Notes: generated from the sequence alone by a model not told the origin. Positions 1-8,706 are shown, counted from the first letter of the stretch. The stretch: DNA of 64,000 bases from Mesostigma viride (GCA_009746045.1 RPFO01000154.1:8518693-8582692); one strand, 5' to 3'. Numbers and translations are program-made.

Positions 1-510
1 CTCGACTCGACGAAGATCCTGCACGACGCGATCTTCGCCAACCCGAGCAAGAGCAAAGCCAAGAAGGACGCGGCGTTCCATTGGAACGAGGTCTCCAAGG
101 CCATGACGGGGCTGTCCGCGCGGGACGCCAAGACCAAGTTCGGAGCCCCCAGCATCCCGCTGGCGTGCGACGCGACTCAATCGGCGCTGCTTTTCGGCGT
201 CAACTGCATCATCGCGACCACCACCGCGAACAACGGGTACGTCTACGACCGGGACAAGGCCAAGGAGACCATCCGCCTCTTTCACCGCATGCTGAAAACA
301 AACGATTGCATGCTGTCGGACGTCACGGACGAAACGAAAAAAACGATCGAGCGCAACGTCCGCGAGCGCGCCCTGGATCTGAACGAACGGAGGAAGGCCA
401 ACCCGCGCCACGCCTCATTCGCCCCGAAGCCCCGGAAGATTCGCGCGTCCGGAGCGGCGCTGCTTCCGTACGCGGCGTCGCTCGTCGGTGCCGCGCGATT
501 GTGGCGGTGA
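1..510 (+). CDS. C-terminal part of an unrecognised virus-like protein (5' end outside window)
   Basis: The frame is open from the first base of the window to a TGA at 508-510, giving at least 169 residues, so the start lies upstream; the internal ATG at 103 is probably not the start. The visible part is mixed charged/hydrophobic, with a FHWNEVSKAM segment, a small hydrophobic core (SALLFGVNCIIATTT) and a basic C-terminal tail rich in Arg and Ala. I do not recognise a domain. The next gene starts only 17 bp downstream on the same strand, so the two may be co-expressed. Base composition is GC-rich like its neighbours. Confidence 0.6.
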   Translation, partial: LDSTKILHDAIFANPSKSKAKKDAAFHWNEVSKAMTGLSARDAKTKFGAPSIPLACDATQSALLFGVNCIIATTTANNGYVYDRDKAKETIRLFHRMLKTNDCMLSDVTDETKKTIERNVRERALDLNERRKANPRHASFAPKPRKIRASGAALLPYAASLVGAARLWR

Positions 511-527
511 AATGTAAGAAGGCAGCC

Positions 528-917
528 ATGCGCGAAAACGAGATCAGGCGAATCGTCCACGAAGAAGTCGGAGGGGAAATCGACGTCTCTTTTCACATCG
601 GCATCATCGACGTGGTCAACTGGAAGGAGCGCGTGATCGTCAAGATCTCGGATATTTCGAACTGGATGAGCGGACTTGGCACTCTCGTGACGTTCGCGAT
701 GAAACATCCGGGCTTCCAGAAACAGCTCTACCTCTACAAGTCCGACCAAAACCTCGTCGACAGCGTCTCGGCCGACCTCAAGAACGCAAAGATCGCGTGC
801 GAACGACTCCGCGTCACCCTCCGCGTGCACGGGAGTGTGAAGAGACCGCCTCTCGAACGCGTAGGGTTCATTAGGGGATGTTTAGGAATGGCCAGACCAA
901 GAGTTACAGATGAATGA
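528..917 (+). CDS. Stand-alone PD-(D/E)XK-like domain protein, probably catalytically dead
   Basis: This 129-residue protein starts at the ATG at 528. It aligns by eye with the C-terminal domain of the BRO-like protein at 17656-18438 (minus strand): both have a Gly-Gly-Glu turn, then GIID, then a beta strand, then an ISNW/ISGW helix start, and a hydrophobic helix ending in a Tyr/His-Pro. In the 18438 protein the second strand reads VEVK, the E-x-K of a PD-(D/E)XK nuclease. Here the aligned positions read V-K-I-S, so the acidic and lysine residues are lost while the upstream Asp of GIID remains. I infer a nuclease-fold protein that kept the fold but lost catalysis, perhaps a DNA-binding or regulatory derivative. 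The last ~20 residues are unrelated and may be read-through. Confidence 0.6.
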   Translation: MRENEIRRIVHEEVGGEIDVSFHIGIIDVVNWKERVIVKISDISNWMSGLGTLVTFAMKHPGFQKQLYLYKSDQNLVDSVSADLKNAKIACERLRVTLRVHGSVKRPPLERVGFIRGCLGMARPRVTDE

Positions 918-950
918 TGTAAATTATTGAAGCAATATATATCGATTGGC

Positions 951-1433
951 ATGGATTTGTTCAAAATGTGTATGGCCGCCGCGATCACGTGGTGGCTAAC
1001 GAAAAACGCGCACAAAGAAAAACTCAAAAGCATAAAGACCGAAACGCAGATAGCCGGCAGCATCCTGCGATTAGGAGAGGACTCCGAGTCGGAATCGAGC
1101 GGCAAATCCTCGCCGGTCGTACTTTCCGCAAAGAAATCCGCCATCGAGACCGATTACGTCCGCCGCGTGGCCGAGGACCTGAACCACACAGAAGTCCCCA
1201 ACCTGCTCATGTTATCCGCGACGCTTCTGAAACTGATCAAAATACAACAGGAGACGCTGAGCGCGCTCAAAATAAAGAACCGGCTCATGGCCGAGCGAGT
1301 CGGGGCGGCCCCTTCGTACGTCCACTCGACCCCTTCGATGAAAGACCTCGCAGAGGGGAAGCAGAGGGCTACCGAATCACTGAGCGTGTCGATCCGGTCG
1401 TCGTTCGACGAACAAGAAAATTTTGGTATTTAG
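951..1433 (+). CDS. Small membrane-anchored protein with N-terminal TM segment, unknown function
   Basis: An ATG at 951 gives 160 residues; the frame also opens at an upstream TTG (927), which I reject because an ATG follows and the other genes here use ATG. Residues ~3-15 (LFKMCMAAAITWW) form a short hydrophobic segment followed by Lys-rich sequence, consistent with an N-terminal anchor with the rest in the cytoplasm or virion interior. A serine/glutamate cluster (DSESESSGKSS) follows, then a Leu-rich amphipathic helix (LLMLSATLLKLIKIQQETL) that could form a coiled coil. A TATATAT run at about 935-941 lies just upstream. The family is not recognised. Confidence 0.55.
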   Translation: MDLFKMCMAAAITWWLTKNAHKEKLKSIKTETQIAGSILRLGEDSESESSGKSSPVVLSAKKSAIETDYVRRVAEDLNHTEVPNLLMLSATLLKLIKIQQETLSALKIKNRLMAERVGAAPSYVHSTPSMKDLAEGKQRATESLSVSIRSSFDEQENFGI

Positions 1434-1448
1434 TAGAATGAATTCGAC

Positions 1449-1940
1449 ATGGACGCCGTTCTCGACACCGTCGCCAGGCCTCACGCGAGCCGCGACAAAC
1501 GCATCCAGCTTCTCGTCACAGGGACCAACCGGAAGGGTGACACCCACTTCCGCCTGCCTTTCCCCGTTCGCGGCGTAAAGAGCTGTCGCGTCGTCTGGGC
1601 GAGCATTCCGGCGGTGAGCCAGGTGTCCACAGCAGTGTACGCAAAGATCGGAGGGGTGGAAATCAACAAGGTGCACGCGGCCATCCCCCTGCCCCCCTCC
1701 ACGATGCCCGCCGAGGACGTCTTCGCGGGTAGGGGCCACTTCTTCGTTGTCCCGAACGGAAACGAGACCTACTCCCCCCGCAGCGAGATGGACGACACCG
1801 TCCTCTTCACGCCCGAGCTCGCCAGCGCCGCCGAGGTCGAGATCGAGCTCTTCGCCCTCCCCTCCCCTTCCCGCGAACTGCTCGACCTCGCAGGAGAGAA
1901 GTTCGCCATCCTCCTCGAAGTCGTTGCCGCGCACCGCTAG
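1449..1940 (+). CDS. Unrecognised 163-residue beta-rich protein, possibly structural
   Basis: The ATG at 1449 lies 15 bp after the previous stop. The protein has alternating short hydrophobic stretches and turns (for example KSCRVVWASIPAV, GHFFVVPNG, VEIELFALP) suggesting a mostly beta fold, with no Cys cluster, signal peptide or TM segment. Long beta-rich proteins of this size are often minor capsid or penton-type components in large DNA viruses, but nothing specific allows that call. The codon third positions are strongly GC. Its stop at 1940 is 10 bp from the convergent stop of the minus-strand gene at 1951. Confidence 0.6.
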   Translation: MDAVLDTVARPHASRDKRIQLLVTGTNRKGDTHFRLPFPVRGVKSCRVVWASIPAVSQVSTAVYAKIGGVEINKVHAAIPLPPSTMPAEDVFAGRGHFFVVPNGNETYSPRSEMDDTVLFTPELASAAEVEIELFALPSPSRELLDLAGEKFAILLEVVAAHR

Positions 1941-1950
1941 ACACCGCGCA

Positions 1951-2307
1951 TCACCACCTTAGGCCGTACAGGTCCTCGTACTGGCCCTGCACCAAGACCA
2001 CCGGCCTCCCGTTCTTAACGAGCCGCGGCTTCTCCGATCTCTGATAGACCGCCGTCTGGTCCAGTTTCGAACGCACCCACTCCCGCGTTTGCGCGCGTTC
2101 GTCCAGCATGCGCCTCAACTCGCCCGCGTCGATCTTCCTGTGATCGTGCTCCTCGACGTTAGGCGCGACGAAAGGGACCGCTTGACGGTCGATCTCGACG
2201 AACTCGCGGTCGTACGGCGCCTCGGACTGGTTGGCGACGTTCGCCTTGCGCCGATTGCCCGCCCCGGGCGCGAACACCACGCCTCTCACGAACGAACGAT
2301 CCGTCAT
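1951..2307 (-). CDS. Hypothetical 118-residue charged protein
   Basis: It starts at an ATG (complement of 2305-2307) and ends at 1951. The protein is hydrophilic, with a basic N-terminus, an acidic/His stretch (NVEEHDHRKIDAGE) and an Arg/Glu-rich helix before a C-terminal segment GRPVVLVQGQYEDLYGLRW, which looks like a short peptide motif or strand-exchange tail. No domain is recognised. It converges with the gene ending at 1940 and follows the minus-strand gene at 2321-2719 by 13 bp, so these two minus genes probably form a pair. Confidence 0.5.
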   Translation of the reverse strand: MTDRSFVRGVVFAPGAGNRRKANVANQSEAPYDREFVEIDRQAVPFVAPNVEEHDHRKIDAGELRRMLDERAQTREWVRSKLDQTAVYQRSEKPRLVKNGRPVVLVQGQYEDLYGLRW

Positions 2308-2320
2308 CTTTACCTACACC

Positions 2321-2719
2321 TTAGAATTTTCGAACAGTGCCCTTCTCCATCGTGTCGATCGCAGATTGCACCATCTCGCCCGCGGCGCGCGCGCCCTCGC
2401 CCCGCCCCTCAGGACGAGGCACAGGGCCCGACGTGCCGCCGCGGTACGGCGCGATCGACACCTGCTGTCGAAAGGCGGAAAAATAACGGGGATCGGTCTC
2501 CAGCGCGTTCTCGGTCAATATGACCACGCCTCCCGGCGCTCCGGTCATCGTCCGAGCGGCGTCGGATACGGGGATCCCGAAATCGGGGGAATCGAGGCTC
2601 AGCCCCTCCAGCGGGCCCGGGGGAGGTGCGCCGAAGTTCGTCGGCGCCAGGTCCAGAGCCACAGGAGCTTGGGGCGGCACAGTGATGGGCTGCCCCGCGG
2701 TGTTTGCGATGTCCCCCAT
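2321..2719 (-). CDS. Hypothetical 132-residue Pro/Gly-rich protein
   Basis: The ATG is the complement of 2717-2719 and overlaps a TGACGTCA palindrome at 2719-2726. The N-terminal half is Pro/Ala-rich and probably disordered; the C-terminal half has a helix (GARAAGEMVQSAIDTMEKG). The C-terminal codons fall in a CTGTTCGAAAATT motif that is found again at about 2741-2757 upstream of the gene. I recognise no family. It lies 13 bp upstream of the next minus-strand gene. Confidence 0.5.
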   Translation of the reverse strand: MGDIANTAGQPITVPPQAPVALDLAPTNFGAPPPGPLEGLSLDSPDFGIPVSDAARTMTGAPGGVVILTENALETDPRYFSAFRQQVSIAPYRGGTSGPVPRPEGRGEGARAAGEMVQSAIDTMEKGTVRKF

Positions 2720-2935
2720 GACGTCACGTTAGTCTATGTTACTGTTCGAAAATTTTAGGATGGCATAGGCTGGAACGGCAGCATGTCCTGTCGCGCCCTG
2801 TGACGCCTGCGACGGCGGTGGGCCCCGCCAGAGTGGCTGCTGCCCTTGATGAAACGACCCGTGACCTTGCTCCTCTTCGGCGCCATGCGTGTATATCGTC
2901 ATATCCGATTTTATTTTTGCATGCGACTTTATGGA

Positions 2936-3550
2936 ATGGAGAGGAAACAAGTCGTCGCTGCAGTCATCGCCTTCATCGTCTTCGTCATGGCCGCCCTGCT
3001 GATGTGGATGCGGGCCAGGCAGCAGAAGGTCGCCGAACTCCTGCCGGACGACCGCATAGACCCGGACTTTCACGGGCTGTCGATCGCCCCGGTCGCGAAG
3101 ATTACCGCACGCGAGTTCCGGGACGCCGTAGCTAAGTTCGACGCGTACACAAACTGGAAGGACGCCAAGACCCAATCGGTCACGGCCGCGTCGTCCGACG
3201 ATCCGCCCTCGCTCCGGATCGTCGTCACGGGGGAAAAAATCGACGTGGTCGAGATCGTGTCGGACCGGTCGAACGGCGTCCCGATGCAGCCCACCTCCCT
3301 GCGCATGATCAAGCCGATGGACGTCCGCACCGCGCGCGAGGTCGTCCAGGCGTCGAACGCGCCCGCGTGGGAGGTCGTCAACGGGGAGAGGCTCGCACTC
3401 TCCGGGGCCGACGAAACCGTCGCGTACCTCGTGCTGAAACACGCCAAAACCAACAGGCACAAACTCGTGTTCTTCCGGGCCGCCGTGACGCGATCCCCCG
3501 CCACAGGCGACGACCTCTTCGAGCGCGAAGTGACGTCAGGGGAGAGCTAG
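2936..3550 (+). CDS. Type II-like single-pass membrane protein, unknown function
   Basis: I choose the ATG at 2936 because a compact anchor follows at once: residues ~5-24 are hydrophobic (VVAAVIAFIVFVMAALLMWM), preceded by MERK and followed by RARQQK. Earlier in-frame ATGs at 2849, 2885 and 2921 would add only an irregular leader. The remaining ~180 residues form a soluble domain with alternating strands (LRIVVTG, DVVEIVSD, HKLVFFRAAVT) and no Cys pair. Such N-anchored proteins are common virion membrane components in large DNA viruses; that role is inference. A TGACGTCA site inside its 3' end (3531-3538) belongs to the promoter of the next gene. Confidence 0.6.
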   Translation: MERKQVVAAVIAFIVFVMAALLMWMRARQQKVAELLPDDRIDPDFHGLSIAPVAKITAREFRDAVAKFDAYTNWKDAKTQSVTAASSDDPPSLRIVVTGEKIDVVEIVSDRSNGVPMQPTSLRMIKPMDVRTAREVVQASNAPAWEVVNGERLALSGADETVAYLVLKHAKTNRHKLVFFRAAVTRSPATGDDLFEREVTSGES

Positions 3551-3562
3551 AACGGGTATAAA
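3531..3562 (+). promoter_or_regulatory. TGACGTCA plus TATAAA promoter of the Cys-knuckle gene
   Basis: A perfect 8-bp CRE/bZIP-type palindrome TGACGTCA lies at 3531-3538 and TATAAA at 3557-3562, 26 bp apart start to start; the ATG follows at 3636. The same pair with 27-bp spacing precedes the gene at 15413, which supports a real promoter architecture. Confidence 0.5.
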
Positions 3563-3635
3563 TGCCCATCCCTCGCCTCTCCCGTGCCACAAAAGCATTG
3601 CCAAACGTGCGCGATTGAAACGTCTCGATTAGAAC

Positions 3636-4133
3636 ATGGGGTTTCATCCCTACGCGACGATTCCGAGCCACCCCGCGGCGCCGGAACTCGACCCGCGGTT
3701 CGCGAGAGGGCCGTGTTGCCACTCCAAGACGCCCTGGTGGACGTGCCCCGAATGTGTCGCGATGACGCGGAACCGAGAACTCGGACGGGCGTCCCATGAG
3801 GAGACTCCCATGAAACTCGCGAAGACCAAACAAAAGTGCCCGCACGGAAAAACGAAACGAAAATGCTCGCGGTGCTCGCCCGTCGAGTTTTGCGCGTGCG
3901 GGAAGTACAAGTACACGTGCCGCAATTGCCACGGGAAGAGCATATGCGAGCACAACAACGTGCGGCACGCGTGCCGTCAGTGCAAAATCGAAAACAGGGG
4001 TGGGGCGTCGGTATGTCACCATCTGAACATCCGCGCCGACTGCTACCTCTGCTACCGAGAGGGGACGGGTGGCGCGGCGCTGTGCTCTTGCGACCCCCCG
4101 AGGAGGAGGAGGACCTGTAGGAAGTGCCGATAA
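3636..4133 (+). CDS. Cys-knuckle repeat protein (CEH/C-x2-C zinc-binding repeats)
   Basis: This 165-residue protein has an irregular series of short zinc-knuckle-like repeats: CCHSK..CPEC near residue 35, then KCPHGKTKRKCSRC, FCACGKYKYTCRNC, ICEHNNVRHACRQC, VCHHLNIRADCYLC and CSCDPPRRRRTCRKC. Each unit has the form C-x-(H/C)-x(6-8)-C-x2-C with basic residues between. Proteins built of CEHG...C..C repeats are widespread in large DNA viruses and some protists and are thought to bind zinc and perhaps nucleic acid. The first ~55 residues before the ATG-initiated second Met are less regular. It has its own TATA promoter and stands between two membrane/structural-looking genes. Confidence 0.75.
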   Translation: MGFHPYATIPSHPAAPELDPRFARGPCCHSKTPWWTCPECVAMTRNRELGRASHEETPMKLAKTKQKCPHGKTKRKCSRCSPVEFCACGKYKYTCRNCHGKSICEHNNVRHACRQCKIENRGGASVCHHLNIRADCYLCYREGTGGAALCSCDPPRRRRTCRKCR

Positions 4134-4184
4134 TCACACGCTGCTTGGAATCAAGGAAGCGCACAGGCGGGGGACGATCATTCC

Positions 4185-7100
4185 CTATTTGCCATTATTC
4201 GATAATATTTTGTTTACAACATCACGAGCAATTTTTTGATCGAGTGGATTTTTGATATGTTTCATGATATTTGTAAATCCAGTCATATCTTTCACATGAA
4301 ATTGATCGAGGACCTTCTTAATGTTCGATCGTACATCGGGGTCTTGGAGGTTGTTATCCTTCGCTTGTTTGAGTAAGTAGTCAGCAACTTGTCCCCATGT
4401 ATGGAGTAGGGGGGGTGACTTCGGTTCGGCAGACTTCTGGATGGCGGCGTTGGCGGATGCACGGGACATTCTTTCTATTTCCGGGATCTTGCTAATATAA
4501 CTTTCGAGCAAGGAGGCGTCATCTGGAGTCAAGAACGACTTTAGATATTTTAGTTTCTGGATATCCCACCCTTTCTCGTTAATAAATTGGTACAAAGATC
4601 GGTAATTGGCTGGATAAACTATGGTGTTTATTTTAATACCGGCATTTTTTAACATTTTTTCCAGATCTCCTGCTTCTTCTCTGGAGGGCTGGAGTTGTAA
4701 TCGTTTCCTTTGAGAAGAAATCCAATGAAGAGATTCTTGTTTGTCGTTTTTATAGCTATCGTCGATCAACACCCCGTTCCGCGTATACCCGTTTTCCACA
4801 TCATCCCATGTTTTTCTGGGTGGCTCTGCTGTCCACACTTCCTCCATACGATCTAAAAGCTCGTTCCTGGCTTTAGAATCAGTCGCTTTGTCGTATTTCT
4901 CTTGCAACGACTGTAATTTTTCATTCCTTCTACCCGCATCCATGTTCCACCTGTATCTCTCGAGCACTTCGTCCTTGACTTCTTGACTAGCCTCTCTTTG
5001 GAATTTCTCAAGGTCCGAAGCGCTAACGGGTGTATTATACGTAGTACGTAGAGCCCAACGCCAGTCGTCTGGTGTCTCCTTCCTCGTGTTTCTCCTCTCT
5101 CGATCCTGTTGTATCTCTCGCTCTTTCTTCTCCTTTTCTTGCTCTATGGCTTTTTGTTGTTCGCGAGCTTCATTTGCTTTTCTTAAGCGTTCTGTTGCGT
5201 CCATCATTTTGATTTGATAGATTGATTCTGCCACGGCTTTATTTGATGTATTCACAACGGGACCCGTATTCAGTAGTACAGTCGAGAGTTTCATATTGTC
5301 ACGGACGTTTGTTGTACTTTTATGTTGCTGATGCGGTTTGGAGGGCGACGGGTCTTTTTTCTTATCGCTGTGAGCACGTCTTGCAGATAGTGTCGAATTC
5401 CGCCCCATAAACTGCTCACCAACGGGGGTCGTAGAAACAGACCGAGGCGCGGCCGCGATCGTCGTCTCGCCGGGTTTAGATTTTAAGGGCAGGACCCCTG
5501 AACCCCGTGTCACAGAGTCTTCGGGGCCTCGGGCGGAAGACTGGGACGCATTCTTACCATCGTCACGAACCACGTCAGAAAATCTCTTCGTACCACTCAT
5601 AGACCACGTAGAAGCTCTCGCCGCGTCAGATGGGGCGAGTTTCACACTAGACGAGGAAGCGTCGGAACCGGAGGCGGAACGTTTTGTATCGTTTTCGATC
5701 GAATACCAACCTTCTGTGCTTAACTTATCTCCAGCGCTTACCGTCTTAAGGTCGTGGACTGTCGGGGGTGTAACTAATGTTCCGTTGATCCAGTAGTTGT
5801 TCGCGATTCTTCGAATGTCGTCGTGATTGATATCCGAGGTCTCGCCGGCAGATCTAGGGCGACCGTCAGATTCGACGCTTCGTGAATTTGGCCCGATGTA
5901 TCGAAGCGCCAAATCCAATGGGTTTGTTGCTTCCAATAGTTTACGGAATATCGGGTCTAGCACGATGGGCGTGTAGACGTCACGGTGAGGCGCAGATGCC
6001 GCCTCCTTGTTCGGTTTAGTTAGGGTTTGGTTGGACGAGGAAGGAGAATCGACATAATTATGCACAAAAAGCCGATTGGGCGGGAAATCTTGTAAATGCC
6101 TGTCGGGCTGTCGCGGCTTACGCCCCTCACGAATGGTTTCAGATACAACGGTAAGGAGATCGGAGTTCGCTCCGGAAGCGGGAACGCCAGATGTGAACGG
6201 TCGGACATCAGGCGTATCCCAAGAAGACGTCGTGCTTTCTTCGCGCATAGGTACGGCGGGGAGATGCTGTATACCGACCAGTCGGTTTGGCGTTTCTTTA
6301 TTCTTTACATTGGGGACTGTACTTTTAATGAGAGGCGTTCGTGCGACATTATCCTGGACGAAATCTTCGCCATTTTCTCTTTGTGTCTCGTAAGCGGGTG
6401 GAAGATCCTCCCTTCTCACATAAGCAGTTCCGTCCTGGGCTCTAAAAACGATCCCTTCTAACGGCTTCGTAACATTTTGTGCATCTGGATTGACAGAGTC
6501 CGATTGACTACCGACTAATTGCTCCAGTTTAGAATAGTCCTCCTTCGCCACATGAGCATTCCCATCGTCATCGAATTGGATAGAAACCACACCGTTCAGC
6601 CATTCCTGCAGGTTTCTTTGAGAATCTTGCCCCCTCTGGTCTTTGTTTATCGGATATAGTTTCGATCTCCGATTTCTCTTGACAATCTGCCAGTCTTCCG
6701 ACACACGGTCCGAGCCCCCGCCATCTCGCAAACTACCCGCTAGATCACGGGTTCGCGGGGCGGCGATACTCCACGGTTTGCCATCGGGGCTTAAGGGCAC
6801 GTCTTTCGTGGGTTTTGGTACAACTGTCTCCTCATCGTCGGGTCCACCGTCCAAGGGAGGCACGGATTTTGTTGCCCCTCCTCCCTTCACACCAGGTGTA
6901 CTTGTCACCTGGTCGGGAGGAATAACCTCATGGCTTGGTCGTTCCCTCTCTTCATGGGTCCCTTGTTCGGGATCCTCTTGCTCAGACGCCCCATCGCGAA
7001 CCGCCGGCACGTTTGTTCGTGCCTGTATGAGCCCCAGATATTCGTGCAGGGTATCTATTTCATTCTGAAGTTTTCTCAAATTTTCCTCCATTTTCTTTGT

Positions 7101-8567
7101 TTCCGCTCTGAAAGTGGTATCATACTCGTCTCTACTGTCATCTAAGCGAGGAGCGTATAAATCATAATTGAAATCATAATCCTTCTGAAGCGTCTCTATG
7201 TTACGTTTTATAACATCCTCTGTCATATATAAGACATTGTACCCATACCTTTCCAACTTCCGCCTAGATTCCGCAAGGTTGATTTCCGTGCCATCCTTAC
7301 CGCTACTGTTGATAGGGTCAGCCGCCTTAGCATCCTCTTCCGCCTTCGCGAGCGCGGATACTCTCGCGGCTTCCTCTTCACGCTCTAAGCGTTCCCGTGC
7401 TTCCTTGCGCTTCACCTCCTCTGCGGCTTCCTCTTCACGCTCTAAGCGTTCCCGTGCTTCCTTGCGCTTCACCTCCTCTGCGGCTGATCTCGCGGCCTCC
7501 TCTGCGGCTAATCTCGCTGCCTCCTTCTCTGCGGCTAATCTCGCTGCCTCCTTCTCTGCGGCTACTCTCGCGGCCTCCTCTGCGTCTAATCTCGCGGCCT
7601 CCTCTGCGGCTAATCTCGCTGCCTCCTTCTCTGCGGCTACTCTCGCGGCCTCCTCTGCGGCTACTCTCGCGGCCTCCTCTGCGGCTACTCTCGCTGCCTC
7701 CTCTGCGGCTAATCTCGCGGCTTCCTTTTTACGCTCTAAGAGTTCCCGTGCTTCCTTGCGCTTCACCTCCTCGCGCAACGCCTCCGCCCTCGCCCTCTTC
7801 AAATCGACTGTCATTTTATGGAGAGATTGTCGGTAACCCCTTTCCGTGCTCGCGCGCTTTTTCTTTAACTCGATCAGCCGATTCCCATCCTTCCGAAATT
7901 CAAGCGCTCTTCCTAAAATCGCCCGAACGGCTTCCAGCCGATCGTCCAATTTAGCGTTTTGCTTCTTCAGATCCTCTATATTTTTTATCCTACTCGTCCT
8001 AACCCCGTCCTCCTCCTCTTCCTCCCTTTTCGCTTCAAGGGCCGCGAGTTTGGAGGAATTTTCCGCGATTCGATCCCTCATTTTGAAGATCTCTTTCCTC
8101 AACGCATTCGTATCGCTCTCCTTTCTCCAATCAACCTTCCTACTTTCCAACTCCGCACTTAAATCAACGATTTCTTTATCGATATTAGCCAGAGCGTCCT
8201 TTTGCGTATTTTCTTCTGCTTCGATTAGTTCCTGATCTTCTGGGAGCAGATCTACATCGTCCTCGTCCGCTACTTCCGACAACTTGTCGTCTTCCTCGTC
8301 GACTTCCTCCTCCACATCCTCCTCCTTCACATCCTCTTCGTCCTCTATGTTCTTTACGGGAGCCTTGGTCGTGTGCTCTTCCTCCTCGTTCCCGTATCCT
8401 ATCCCGACGAACTCCCCCGCCCCGTGCACTTCGTCCGGACGATATCGATTCGGAAAACCTACGCGCGCAAACTCGTCAAAGTCCATGTACTCGTTCGACG
8501 TGTCCGCGTCGTCCATGTCGAACGGAAAACCTGTGAGCAAACTTCGTACATATTCCGCGGTGTTCAT
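4185..8567 (-). CDS. Giant 1,460-residue coiled-coil, low-complexity protein
   Basis: The ORF is intact from the ATG (complement of 8565-8567) to 4185. The order is: an acidic N-terminus (to about residue 120, Glu/Asp runs); predicted coiled coil to about 270; a repeat block at roughly residues 275-400 made of AARLAAEE/AARVAAEE heptad-like units and a duplicated VKRKEARERLEREEE segment; a long Ser/Pro/Gly disordered region (about 470-1080); a second charged coiled coil (about 1120-1300); and a compact helical C-terminal domain of ~75 residues. No enzyme motif or TM segment is visible, so a virion scaffold, tegument-like or cytoskeletal role is possible but unproven. It is more AT-rich than its neighbours. 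The many antisense ORFs are shadows of the repeats. Confidence 0.75.
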   Translation of the reverse strand: MNTAEYVRSLLTGFPFDMDDADTSNEYMDFDEFARVGFPNRYRPDEVHGAGEFVGIGYGNEEEEHTTKAPVKNIEDEEDVKEEDVEEEVDEEDDKLSEVADEDDVDLLPEDQELIEAEENTQKDALANIDKEIVDLSAELESRKVDWRKESDTNALRKEIFKMRDRIAENSSKLAALEAKREEEEEDGVRTSRIKNIEDLKKQNAKLDDRLEAVRAILGRALEFRKDGNRLIELKKKRASTERGYRQSLHKMTVDLKRARAEALREEVKRKEARELLERKKEAARLAAEEAARVAAEEAARVAAEEAARVAAEKEAARLAAEEAARLDAEEAARVAAEKEAARLAAEKEAARLAAEEAARSAAEEVKRKEARERLEREEEAAEEVKRKEARERLEREEEAARVSALAKAEEDAKAADPINSSGKDGTEINLAESRRKLERYGYNVLYMTEDVIKRNIETLQKDYDFNYDLYAPRLDDSRDEYDTTFRAETKKMEENLRKLQNEIDTLHEYLGLIQARTNVPAVRDGASEQEDPEQGTHEERERPSHEVIPPDQVTSTPGVKGGGATKSVPPLDGGPDDEETVVPKPTKDVPLSPDGKPWSIAAPRTRDLAGSLRDGGGSDRVSEDWQIVKRNRRSKLYPINKDQRGQDSQRNLQEWLNGVVSIQFDDDGNAHVAKEDYSKLEQLVGSQSDSVNPDAQNVTKPLEGIVFRAQDGTAYVRREDLPPAYETQRENGEDFVQDNVARTPLIKSTVPNVKNKETPNRLVGIQHLPAVPMREESTTSSWDTPDVRPFTSGVPASGANSDLLTVVSETIREGRKPRQPDRHLQDFPPNRLFVHNYVDSPSSSNQTLTKPNKEAASAPHRDVYTPIVLDPIFRKLLEATNPLDLALRYIGPNSRSVESDGRPRSAGETSDINHDDIRRIANNYWINGTLVTPPTVHDLKTVSAGDKLSTEGWYSIENDTKRSASGSDASSSSVKLAPSDAARASTWSMSGTKRFSDVVRDDGKNASQSSARGPEDSVTRGSGVLPLKSKPGETTIAAAPRSVSTTPVGEQFMGRNSTLSARRAHSDKKKDPSPSKPHQQHKSTTNVRDNMKLSTVLLNTGPVVNTSNKAVAESIYQIKMMDATERLRKANEAREQQKAIEQEKEKKEREIQQDRERRNTRKETPDDWRWALRTTYNTPVSASDLEKFQREASQEVKDEVLERYRWNMDAGRRNEKLQSLQEKYDKATDSKARNELLDRMEEVWTAEPPRKTWDDVENGYTRNGVLIDDSYKNDKQESLHWISSQRKRLQLQPSREEAGDLEKMLKNAGIKINTIVYPANYRSLYQFINEKGWDIQKLKYLKSFLTPDDASLLESYISKIPEIERMSRASANAAIQKSAEPKSPPLLHTWGQVADYLLKQAKDNNLQDPDVRSNIKKVLDQFHVKDMTGFTNIMKHIKNPLDQKIARDVVNKILSNNGK

Positions 8568-8607
8568 TCATTTCTTTTTATTACCAAGAAAATATACGAC
8601 ACGCAAC
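8568..8607. promoter_or_regulatory. 40-bp divergent intergenic promoter
   Basis: This is the only sequence between the start of the 1,460-residue gene (minus) and the 32-residue ORF at 8608 (plus). It is AT-rich with TTTCTTTTTATTACC and AAAATATAC. A similar TTTCTT...TATTAC string occupies the 30-bp divergent gap at 10079-10108, suggesting a shared short bidirectional promoter type. Confidence 0.35.
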
Positions 8608-8706
8608 ATGAGATGCAAGGGCGTCACACACTGCAACCGCCGGTGCAAGTTCCAGGCCCGTCCCCTCCGCACCACGTGCGGAAAGCACGCTAGGAAGCGC
8701 CGCTGA
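8608..8706 (+). CDS. 32-residue zinc-binding microprotein
   Basis: This short ORF begins at ATG 8608 and ends with TGA at 8704-8706. Its Cys/His positions are C3, C13, C24 and H27, exactly the spacing (C-x9-C-x10-C-x2-H) at residues 3, 13, 24 and 27 of the two larger proteins starting at 14648 and 15297. Between these positions it is rich in Arg and Lys. I infer a stand-alone version of the same C3H zinc-binding module, probably nucleic-acid binding. It overlaps the 3' end of the minus-strand gene at 8690 by 17 bp and diverges from the 1,460-residue gene. Confidence 0.6.
   Translation: MRCKGVTHCNRRCKFQARPLRTTCGKHARKRR

Noticed and set aside
7198-7836. Ser/Ala-rich + strand ORF and neighbours
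   Set aside because: Antisense shadow of the AAxLAAEE repeat in the 1,460-residue minus-strand gene.
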